From the IMG/VR virus record IMGVR_UViG_3300028025_001613, positions 1-52,263 of that record: a DNA stretch of 52,263 nucleotides; one strand, written 5' to 3'. The stretch is from a virus. The notes under the pieces were generated by a model. It was given only the letters and a program-made list of their open reading frames with translations, was not told the origin of the DNA and made no database searches. Each line of letters begins with the position of its first letter. Positions within the stretch are counted from its first letter, which is position 1. The translations under genes and the position numbers were made by a program. Below are positions 7,076 through 13,751 of the stretch, piece after piece.

Positions 7076-8416
7076 ATGAGTGCAACACAGTTTCCTATAG
7101 GACGTCAACTAATAGGTAACGATGGTAATACATGGGAAGTAAAACCTACACATTCAGGCGTAAAACGTTGGGTTAGAGCTTATACTAGACCTACTCCATC
7201 AATAAATACTAGCATTATTAATACAAATGCTCAACAATCATTTAAATACAAACAAAATAACATGTCTAAAGTAAAATCTATTACAAAGAAAACTACTCAG
7301 GAAGTAAGAACAATTGACACTTCATTAATCAATAAGGAAGAAGTGTTTAAAATGCTAGCATTAGCAGAAGCTACAGGATTACCATGTCTTCTTGTAGGTC
7401 AACCGGGAGTAGCTAAAACCAAAACAATTATTGATTATGCTAAAGCATGGTTAAATAGAGATGGCAATATGTCTGCAGAAGACTTTGCTAACAAGATTTA
7501 TATCTTGGAGACAGATGAAGGCACTAAAGCTTCAGAAATTAAGGGTATGCCTGATTTAGGTAAGTTATTTACTAATAATGAATATGATCTTAATACACCA
7601 ATTGCTGATGCAGAGATCGTTATTATCAACGAGGTTGACAAAGCAAGCTCTGGTATCAGAAATGCAATGTTAGGTGTAATGAACGAGAAGTTCTTATTTA
7701 ACGGTAAGCACAAGATCCCATGTAAATGGAAATTATTTGTAGCTACTTGTAATGAAATCCCTAAAGATGAGATTGGATCTCCATTCTGGGACCGTTTCAT
7801 GTTAAAGATGACCGTTAACCGTGTATCTGCAGGTGAATTAGCTAAATATTTTAGCAAAGGAGCTCGTAATTATAAAGAGAAATTCTCTATTGGTGTACCT
7901 AATAAGCAAGAAATTGAAAACTTAGAAGTACCACCAAACAAGTTAGAGAAGTACTTAGAAGTGGGTTATCAACATAGCTCAGATCGTACATTAACATTTG
8001 TGCCTAGTTTAACTAAGGCTGTTAGTTACATCTGGGATATTAGTCTTGATAAAGCTCTTGTAAAGACAGCTCAGATTATGATTTCTCAAGCTGCAGGTTC
8101 AGAGTTACAGAATAAGTTGATGAGTCCAGAAATTAAAGCAGTTATGTCTAAGGTGGAGATGTTACATTCTCATAGCTCTAATGAGCAATTAGAACTAGCT
8201 ATTGCAGAGATTGAAGGATTGATTAACACTTATACTTCTCGTGGTATTATGGATGAAGGTCAAGTAGAAGAGATTGAATTATCAATGCAATATATTCTAG
8301 AGAATCATCCTGCTAGAGAAGTTAAAGTAACTGAAGATTTTGAAGCTATGATGTCTGAGGCAGAAGTAGTAAATGATACTATGTTACAAGCAAACACTAC
8401 TAGTAACCCTTTTTAG
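7076..8416 (+). CDS. MoxR-family AAA+ ATPase
   Basis: With the ATG at 7076 the product has 446 residues. An N-terminal module of about 45 residues contains GNDGNTWEV and GVKRWVRAY, a strand-rich pattern seen in phage proteins. The AAA+ domain follows: Walker A GQPGVAKT (108-115), Walker B VIINEVD (Glu186) and sensor-1 ATCNE. The ATG at 7262, with an A-rich leader, would give a 384-residue ATPase without the module; 6842 is also open but overlaps the previous gene. MoxR ATPases act as chaperones for VWA partners, and one follows here. The TAG stop lies on a CCCTTTT slippery heptamer. Confidence 0.88.
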   Translation: MSATQFPIGRQLIGNDGNTWEVKPTHSGVKRWVRAYTRPTPSINTSIINTNAQQSFKYKQNNMSKVKSITKKTTQEVRTIDTSLINKEEVFKMLALAEATGLPCLLVGQPGVAKTKTIIDYAKAWLNRDGNMSAEDFANKIYILETDEGTKASEIKGMPDLGKLFTNNEYDLNTPIADAEIVIINEVDKASSGIRNAMLGVMNEKFLFNGKHKIPCKWKLFVATCNEIPKDEIGSPFWDRFMLKMTVNRVSAGELAKYFSKGARNYKEKFSIGVPNKQEIENLEVPPNKLEKYLEVGYQHSSDRTLTFVPSLTKAVSYIWDISLDKALVKTAQIMISQAAGSELQNKLMSPEIKAVMSKVEMLHSHSSNEQLELAIAEIEGLINTYTSRGIMDEGQVEEIELSMQYILENHPAREVKVTEDFEAMMSEAEVVNDTMLQANTTSNPF

Positions 8417-8556
8417 AACAGGGTTATATAAATATAAGAGGTCATGTCTATTTAAAAGACGGAATCGTATATAGTTTAAATGTGCTCACTGGTCAACTGA
8501 AAGAAGTTTTTTCTATGGCTGGTGAGCCCACTTTAAATAATAACCCTAAAAATTAA
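8407..8556 (+). CDS. -1 frame extension of the MoxR protein (candidate programmed frameshift)
   Basis: The heptamer CCCTTTT (8407-8413) is in the correct X XXY YYZ phase for the MoxR frame and is followed at once by its TAG (8414-8416). The -1 frame has a stop at 8404-8406, so it opens exactly at the heptamer. It then runs 47 codons to TAA 8554-8556 with protein-like, strand-rich sequence (INIRGHVYLKDGIVYSLN) and no ATG near its beginning. The arms AACCCT (8405-8410) and AGGGTT (8420-8425) can form a 6-bp hairpin across the site. Alternatives are a sequencing indel in the T run or a decayed small gene. Confidence 0.5.
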   Translation, partial: PFLEQGYINIRGHVYLKDGIVYSLNVLTGQLKEVFSMAGEPTLNNNPKN

Positions 8557-8560
8557 TAAA

Positions 8561-10072
8561 ATGGCACTAAGAAGTCTCAGTACAGGAAAGCAGTATAAAA
8601 ATGTTTATACCATCCTAGAGAAAGTAAAAAAGGGAGAAATCCAATCTCATTATAAAGACAGTGAAGGTTTGTTTGGTAAACTAAACTTCTATAAAAAGAC
8701 TGATCTTATCAAGCCACACATGCATTATATAGATGAGAAAAGACTAAAAACAGTAGTTGACACTCATATAAATGATGCTAACAATACTAGTAAATACTAT
8801 CAAAGATTTCAAAAAAGTGTAGGATTTGGTAATCTACCAGACGATCAAAAGCCTGACTGGCAAGCATTCCAAAAAAAGATGACAGAAACTTATAAGAAGT
8901 TCCCAACTCATGTAAAGAATGACATCTTTAAAATGTTCTATCATAGAATGGATAAACTAGAATTTGAAGAGCGTACAGATAAAAACTATACACAATATAA
9001 GTTCTTAGAGCGTTCTAATAATCCTGTAGGTAAGATTATGACAGAAACAAGTAGTCTTAAATCAGCTATCTTCACTAGAAATCTAATGCATTATTATATT
9101 ATGCAGATGACTATGATGGAATATATAGATCCAAACGGTGCACAAGAATTAATGAACGGTCTTGGTGGTGATTCAGAATTTGGTAATCAGAATATTGATC
9201 AACTTATGGATAAGATGCTTGATAATAGATTATCTAAAAACATGATGGATGATGCTATACAAGATGCTCAAGATACATGTAAAGCAATGGATGAGTCTAT
9301 TCCACAAGATCTTCAAGATGAGATGTTTAATAACGTTAAAGAAGGTGGTGGTGCAGGTAAACTAAGTCCTGATTATATAAATCAAGTAGCTGCAGATATT
9401 AGAAGAATAAATATGTCCATGGGTTCTCTTAAAGACAAGATTAAGAAGTTAATGGATAAGTCCAAGAACTATTTCTCTGCTAAGAAAGAAACGATTCAAG
9501 AAGACTTATTTAACTCTGATAATATAGCAGGATTAGATGAGTTTGTATTCTTACATCCAAAGCTAAGAAAGTTCATGATTGAAGACATTATGATTAAAGA
9601 TACAAAGTCTATAGGTAAAATTAATATCTATATAGACGTATCTGGTTCAATGTCAGATAGTTGTGGCGTAGGAACTGTTGATGGTACAAGAATAGATAAA
9701 CTAGATTTCTGTAAAGCATTTGCTCTTAAAATGCAAGACTTAGGTATGCTAAATAAGATATATGTATTTAATAATGCTGTAAAAGAACTTAAGACAGATT
9801 TATTTTCAATAGCAAATCTAGGAACTAGTGGTGGAACATCAATTAATGTAGTAGTAGATCACATCAAGAGACATCCTGATAATGCATTAGTTATTACAGA
9901 TGCTGAAGATAGCTGTCATAGCTATTCAGAAAAAGCATTTTTCATAGGCGTTAAAGGAGCAAGATTTGATCACTTTAACAAAGAAACTATGAAAAAGTAT
10001 TCTGAAGCTGGTCAAGCAGTAGTATTTGATGGTGCAAGAATATTTAATGTAGATTCAAAAGGTAAATACTAA
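8561..10072 (+). CDS. VWA-domain protein, partner of the MoxR ATPase
   Basis: This 503-residue protein has a long helical N-terminal region, an acidic/Met-rich middle, and a C-terminal von Willebrand factor A domain. The MIDAS metal site is visible as DVSGSMS (Asp359), a Gly-Thr-Ser loop (LGTSGGTSIN) and TDAED. MoxR and VWA proteins commonly occur as pairs, the ATPase remodelling complexes that the VWA protein recruits. It begins 145 bases after the MoxR stop. Its end overlaps the convergent gene by 4 bases, so no terminator separates the strands. Confidence 0.85.
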   Translation: MALRSLSTGKQYKNVYTILEKVKKGEIQSHYKDSEGLFGKLNFYKKTDLIKPHMHYIDEKRLKTVVDTHINDANNTSKYYQRFQKSVGFGNLPDDQKPDWQAFQKKMTETYKKFPTHVKNDIFKMFYHRMDKLEFEERTDKNYTQYKFLERSNNPVGKIMTETSSLKSAIFTRNLMHYYIMQMTMMEYIDPNGAQELMNGLGGDSEFGNQNIDQLMDKMLDNRLSKNMMDDAIQDAQDTCKAMDESIPQDLQDEMFNNVKEGGGAGKLSPDYINQVAADIRRINMSMGSLKDKIKKLMDKSKNYFSAKKETIQEDLFNSDNIAGLDEFVFLHPKLRKFMIEDIMIKDTKSIGKINIYIDVSGSMSDSCGVGTVDGTRIDKLDFCKAFALKMQDLGMLNKIYVFNNAVKELKTDLFSIANLGTSGGTSINVVVDHIKRHPDNALVITDAEDSCHSYSEKAFFIGVKGARFDHFNKETMKKYSEAGQAVVFDGARIFNVDSKGKY

Positions 10073-11352
10073 AGATTGATTTTAGAACCTACTACCATAA
10101 ATAATAGCATAGGAACTTGGGGATTAGTTGAAAGACTAGTCCTCAATCCTATGTTTAATTTAAAACGTTTAGTAAAAGAATAATCACCGGAAACTCCAGT
10201 GATAAAACCCATATCCTCGGATATAACAAAGTCCTTAGTATCAAACATATACATTACAGGACTCCCTGATACATAAAGTTCAGGAGATAGATTTAGCCTT
10301 CTATTAACAGGAATAGGCTTAGTATAAAATAAAAGAAGATTGTGCATTAGATTGTCTTTACTAAAAGACAAAGTGTAGTTAGCCCCCGTAACACCCCATT
10401 TACCCATAGGGTAGATATAAGCATATGTCAAGAAACTAGATAAGTTTCCAAACATATAAGCTGTAGTAAAACCATAGTTAGATATAGACTCTAACTTCCC
10501 TCCATTGAAATTCATTTTAGTATATCTAGAAGACAGTACAAACTGTTTTAGATTACTCCATACCATAGCACTTACGCCCCAAGAAGAAGCTCCAGTCATA
10601 GAAGACTGAGATATTCCCCCGCTAAGTACCAACGCTATACTAGCGTCAACATTTTGACCTGCAGTGAGATCAGAATTAAATAAAATAGGATTCATCCTAG
10701 CCTGAGTCTTGTTAGAGGATTTAGAATCCTTTTTACTATCAGACTTTTTTTCCTCAGATTTCTTTTCAGATTTAGACTCTGATTTAGATTCTGACTTAGA
10801 CTCAGACTTAGATTCTGAGCTACTAGATGATTCAGAACTTGAAGAACTTTCACCACTAGAGCTGCTACTACTAGATTCTGAGCTTGATCCTTGAGAATTG
10901 CTTGAACTACTAGTAGAGCTACTAGAAGGTGGAGCAGCAGTAGGAGGAGGTGCAGCCGCTGAAGAAGCAGCAGCAGAAGCCGCAGCTGATGCAGCACTAG
11001 AAGCTGCAGATGAAGTAGCTGAACTTACAGCAGCACTTACTGCAGCAGAAACAGCATTGGCTGTAACTTGAGTGCTAGTTTGTGCAGTTTGAGCCACAGA
11101 ACAGGGAGATAATCTACGATAATCTTCATATACTTGATTAATCCAAGTCTGAAATGCACCAGAAGATATATCAGCGGCAGTAAAAGTCCTAGACTTATTA
11201 TAGAACACAATAACAGTGCTGCCAGTAATAGGAATGCTAAACGTACTGACAACTTTAGTACAAGGGTCAGTAAACGTCTGTATAAGAGTTTGACTATACG
11301 CATAACATGGTAGTAATACTACTAAAATTAGTGCAAATATAAACTTTTTCAA
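10069..11352 (-). CDS. exported Ser/Lys-rich protein with a possible C-terminal beta-barrel
   Basis: The start codon is TTG (11352-11350), placed directly after the stop of the preceding small gene and giving a clear signal peptide (MKKFIFALILVVLLP..). The 427 residues comprise an N-terminal domain of about 80 residues, a low-complexity region (101-215: Ala-rich, Pro-rich, poly-Ser, SKSE repeats, then Lys-rich), and a C-terminal part of about 205 residues with alternating aromatic/polar strands ending in a hydrophobic strand, suggestive of an outer-membrane barrel. It is last in the envelope cassette. A surface-altering role is plausible; no family recognised. Confidence 0.7.
   Translation of the reverse strand: MKKFIFALILVVLLPCYAYSQTLIQTFTDPCTKVVSTFSIPITGSTVIVFYNKSRTFTAADISSGAFQTWINQVYEDYRRLSPCSVAQTAQTSTQVTANAVSAAVSAAVSSATSSAASSAASAAASAAASSAAAPPPTAAPPSSSSTSSSSNSQGSSSESSSSSSSGESSSSSESSSSSESKSESKSESKSESKSEKKSEEKKSDSKKDSKSSNKTQARMNPILFNSDLTAGQNVDASIALVLSGGISQSSMTGASSWGVSAMVWSNLKQFVLSSRYTKMNFNGGKLESISNYGFTTAYMFGNLSSFLTYAYIYPMGKWGVTGANYTLSFSKDNLMHNLLLFYTKPIPVNRRLNLSPELYVSGSPVMYMFDTKDFVISEDMGFITGVSGDYSFTKRFKLNIGLRTSLSTNPQVPMLLFMVVGSKINL
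10708..11052 (-). repeat. low-complexity Ala/Ser/SKSE-coding repeat region
   Basis: Inside the gene at 10069-11352, this stretch encodes Ala-rich blocks, poly-Ser blocks and about four tandem SKSE units (12-base period around 10760-10820), grading into Lys/Ser. Such repeats can change length by slippage. Confidence 0.75.
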
Positions 11353-11460
11353 TCACTTTAACTTATTTAAGATGAGTAGATTAGATTTAATTAAAGCTGA
11401 AGTTTTAACTCCAGATTTAACAGATCTCATAGCTCTCTTCTTTTTCTTAGCGTTTGCCAT
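11353..11460 (-). CDS. small Lys-rich basic protein
   Basis: A 35-codon frame from ATG 11460 to TGA 11353, directly abutting the TTG start of the next gene. The product begins MANAKKKKRAMRS and stays basic. The tight spacing (6 bases from the gene before, 0 to the gene after) supports translation. It resembles the Lys-rich small proteins at 16524 and 17284 in general character only. A nucleic-acid-binding role is possible. Confidence 0.5.
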   Translation of the reverse strand: MANAKKKKRAMRSVKSGVKTSALIKSNLLILNKLK

Positions 11461-11465
11461 AACAA

Positions 11466-12179
11466 TTATTTAGTAAATATACCTTTCTTAATCATACGAT
11501 CTAGGATACGAGCACAAGCTATATCTAATGCTTTCTTAGTAGAAATACTAATAGTAGATTGATTAAATTTAACAGGATCTAAAGCCGCATCAGATAAACC
11601 TGAAGTCTCTTTAGTAGTCTTTGCTTCTCCAAGTCCAGAACCACTAAAAACCACACCAGTTTCAGCATCAGTGAATCTAACTTGTAAACCAATCCTCGTA
11701 ACCATAAGTTGTTTTGTACCATCTTTAAGGCTAACACTTTCATCTTCTGATATACTATAATCATAACATTCAATAGTTACAAAGTATTTAGCAAGATTAA
11801 TCTTACCACGTCCATCTAACTTATTCTCAGAGATACCTGCTTGGGAAGCTTGAAACTGCTTCACCATACGATTTTTAATCTCTGTTTTATCCTCTGTAAA
11901 TTTGAATCTATTAAGATTCTCTAAATATTCCATAGAAATGTTAGCAACTCCTAATCCTACACGCTTTTCTTTAAGCTCCGGATACATTTCATACATTTCA
12001 TCCGATATACCACATTTAAGGATCTGTATAGGTATTTGTGGACCTTCATAGTCTAAAAATTGAGATATGTCAATAGCTTTTTCAAAGCTAGCTTTATAAT
12101 TTTCTGTCTGAGTCTTAGCTATTTGAGCTTTAGTATTTATAGTAAATAGTAAACAAGCTAATATTATAAAATATTTCAT
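11466..12179 (-). CDS. CsgG-like exported protein
   Basis: This 237-residue protein has a signal peptide ending in a Bacteroidota-style ..TKAQ site. The mature part follows the pattern of the CsgG/curli-secretion family: an early strand VGLGVANISM, a strand KYFVTIECYDY, paired strands IGLQVRFTDAETGVVFSG, and a C-terminal helix KKALDIACARILDRMI. CsgG forms outer-membrane pores for secretion of amyloid subunits. No convincing lipobox Cys is present, unlike classical CsgG. It overlaps the previous gene by ATGA. It may export or anchor the neighbouring secreted proteins; family call by pattern, not by search. Confidence 0.55.
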   Translation of the reverse strand: MKYFIILACLLFTINTKAQIAKTQTENYKASFEKAIDISQFLDYEGPQIPIQILKCGISDEMYEMYPELKEKRVGLGVANISMEYLENLNRFKFTEDKTEIKNRMVKQFQASQAGISENKLDGRGKINLAKYFVTIECYDYSISEDESVSLKDGTKQLMVTRIGLQVRFTDAETGVVFSGSGLGEAKTTKETSGLSDAALDPVKFNQSTISISTKKALDIACARILDRMIKKGIFTK

Positions 12180-12394
12180 GATTTAGTTTTTAAAGATTTG
12201 GACAGCAAGAAGTATGACAGCCAAAATACTCCTGACAGACAATAGAATATAATATCTGTAGCCCAAAAGCTCCCAGTGTAATCTAAGAGCGTCTTGAACA
12301 GCAGATCGTATCCCAGTGGGAGAAAGAACATTGCTGCCATTAAGCTGACATCCCGTGAGGAACGAAGTATTTTTATTCTCTGTCTTTTGGTCAT
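12176..12394 (-). CDS. small membrane protein with two TM helices
   Basis: A 72-residue protein with a basic N-terminus (MTKRQRIKILR) and two hydrophobic segments (about residues 17-35 and 43-64), ending in Lys/Ser. Its TGA overlaps the start of the CsgG-like gene (ATGA), which supports this frame over the competing frame 12183-12404. It could be a small holin-like or chaperone-like membrane partner of its neighbours; no family recognised. Confidence 0.6.
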   Translation of the reverse strand: MTKRQRIKILRSSRDVSLMAAMFFLPLGYDLLFKTLLDYTGSFWATDIIFYCLSGVFWLSYFLLSKSLKTKS

Positions 12395-12418
12395 CAGAAT
12401 CCATAGTGTTTAGTTAAG

Positions 12419-13027
12419 TTAACAATGTTCATCCTTGATTCTACCGCAATGGATACACTCTAAGTCTCCATCACCGTCAGTATCACCCCACTCATGTACA
12501 CACTGTTTATGCTCATGATGCAGGAATTCTAACTTTTCCATCTCTTGTTTATGCTCTTGTTGATCAGCTTCTAAAACCTGACGATGTTCTTGCTCATCTT
12601 TAGAAAGCTCAAACTTTTGTTTGTTCTCAGTAACAGCTAAATCAGAAGCACGCTCTGCAGCTTTAACAAATGCATCAGGAATAGTTGGAGCATATGGTTT
12701 ATTAGACTCTTTCATATCATTAGTATGAGAAAGAGTAGTACCATCTTCTTCATCCATTTTTTGTACAAGCATCTTGTCTTTATCTGTATCAGAGAACCAG
12801 TAATCAATAATCTTACCGTAAGAGCCAATAAAGGCACCTAACAATAACATTAATAACTCTTTCCATTCTCCAGCCATAGTGGCGTTATTAGATACAGCTA
12901 TAAAAATAGCTACAATGATCATCATAAATGATCCTAATACTAACGCTGTAATAAACCAGCGTCTTCTCATCATTGAGCCTAAGAGTTCTTTAAACCCTCC
13001 AGCTTCTGGTTGTTTTTTATCTTCCAT
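12419..13027 (-). CDS. putative holin with coiled coil and C-terminal zinc knuckle
   Basis: This 202-residue protein has two TM segments (about residues 24-45 and 56-73; LLMLLLGAFIGSYGKIIDYWF is similar to the 3-TM holin family of tailed phages). A long charged coiled coil follows, and the tail is Cys/His-rich (CVHEW ... CIHCG ... HC) and probably binds zinc. Holins control timing of lysis at the inner membrane; the endolysin at 16664 lies in the same strand cluster. The coiled coil and metal-binding tail are more than a minimal holin needs, so another membrane role is possible. Confidence 0.5.
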   Translation of the reverse strand: MEDKKQPEAGGFKELLGSMMRRRWFITALVLGSFMMIIVAIFIAVSNNATMAGEWKELLMLLLGAFIGSYGKIIDYWFSDTDKDKMLVQKMDEEDGTTLSHTNDMKESNKPYAPTIPDAFVKAAERASDLAVTENKQKFELSKDEQEHRQVLEADQQEHKQEMEKLEFLHHEHKQCVHEWGDTDGDGDLECIHCGRIKDEHC

Positions 13028-13054
13028 AAAAGTTTTTTAGTTCTTAATAATACA

Positions 13055-13360
13055 TTACCATTTAGGAGCTTCTTCTTTAAACTCGTCTCCTTCTTTCTTT
13101 TTAACAGGAGCAGCAGGTTTAGCTGCAGCTTCTTTCTCTTTAATGATAACTGTTTTACCACCACTAGCAGCTGCTTGCTGATTAGAATTAGTGATATTAA
13201 TAACAGGAGCTGCTGCAGCAGGAGTTTCTTTTTCATCTCCACCACCTGTTAATTTATTAGTAACAAATCCGCCTACACCTAGTGTAACCGTACTTACTAA
13301 AGTGATAAGAATCCCTTTAAAGGATTTACCAGTTGATTCTTGTTCTACTTCTTCTGACAT
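13055..13360 (-). CDS. single-TM protein with Ala/Pro/Lys-rich tail
   Basis: A 101-residue protein with an acidic N-terminus, one TM helix (about residues 15-36: GILITLVSTVTLGVGGFV), then a disordered Ala/Pro/Lys/Glu tail. The form is common among small phage inner-membrane proteins next to holins. It is 27 bases upstream, in transcription order, of the putative holin, so an accessory lysis role is plausible. No enzyme motif. Confidence 0.6.
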   Translation of the reverse strand: MSEEVEQESTGKSFKGILITLVSTVTLGVGGFVTNKLTGGGDEKETPAAAAPVINITNSNQQAAASGGKTVIIKEKEAAAKPAAPVKKKEGDEFKEEAPKW

Positions 13361-13378
13361 AATGTATGTTTTTATAGT

Positions 13379-13750
13379 TTATTTAATTAATATAGGAAAC
13401 TTTACTTCTTTACCGCTAATATCTATGAATATAAAATCATAGTGTTTTTTAGGTAAATCAACTAAGCTATAAGATTTAACAGTTAAACTATCTTTAGCTG
13501 TAAACCCCTCTTTCTTAGCAGGCTCTTCTGAACCAAATGGGATTATCTGTACAGAATACTTAGCTCCTGGAGTTGTTGCAAACTCTGCAGTGACTGTAGT
13601 ACCATTTTGTACAATAGATTTAATACTTGTAGATGTAGATTGTTTACCTAAATCAATTGTTTGAAAAGGTACAGGCTCTACTTTTCTACAACTTGCAACT
13701 ACAATAGTTAGCAAAAATCCTAAGTTCAATAATTTTTCTAATTTATTCAT
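13379..13750 (-). CDS. lipoprotein with an Ig/FN3-like domain
   Basis: A 123-residue protein with a signal sequence and lipobox VVASC (Cys21), followed by about 100 residues with the strand pattern of an Ig- or fibronectin-III-like domain (TVTAEFATTPGAKYSVQI, then alternating strands). It starts 1 base after the large cohesin-like protein gene, so the two are co-translated and may interact on the cell surface. Fold call is inference from pattern. Confidence 0.65.
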   Translation of the reverse strand: MNKLEKLLNLGFLLTIVVASCRKVEPVPFQTIDLGKQSTSTSIKSIVQNGTTVTAEFATTPGAKYSVQIIPFGSEEPAKKEGFTAKDSLTVKSYSLVDLPKKHYDFIFIDISGKEVKFPILIK

Positions 13751-13751
13751 T

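Noticed and set aside
8414-8416. Stop-codon reassignment (TAG read as an amino acid), known in some crAss-like phages
   Set aside because: In-frame reading past this TAG ends after four codons, and both giant late genes are open with the standard code.
10735-10830. CRISPR-like short repeats
   Set aside because: The period is 12 bases with no unique spacers; it encodes SKSE units.
10692-10997. Leu-rich ORFs on both strands within the Ser/Lys repeat region
   Set aside because: They are frame shadows of a low-complexity tract.
12183-12404. Alternative 73-codon minus-strand frame
   Set aside because: The frame 12176-12394 has two clean TM helices and an ATGA overlap with the next gene; this one has neither.
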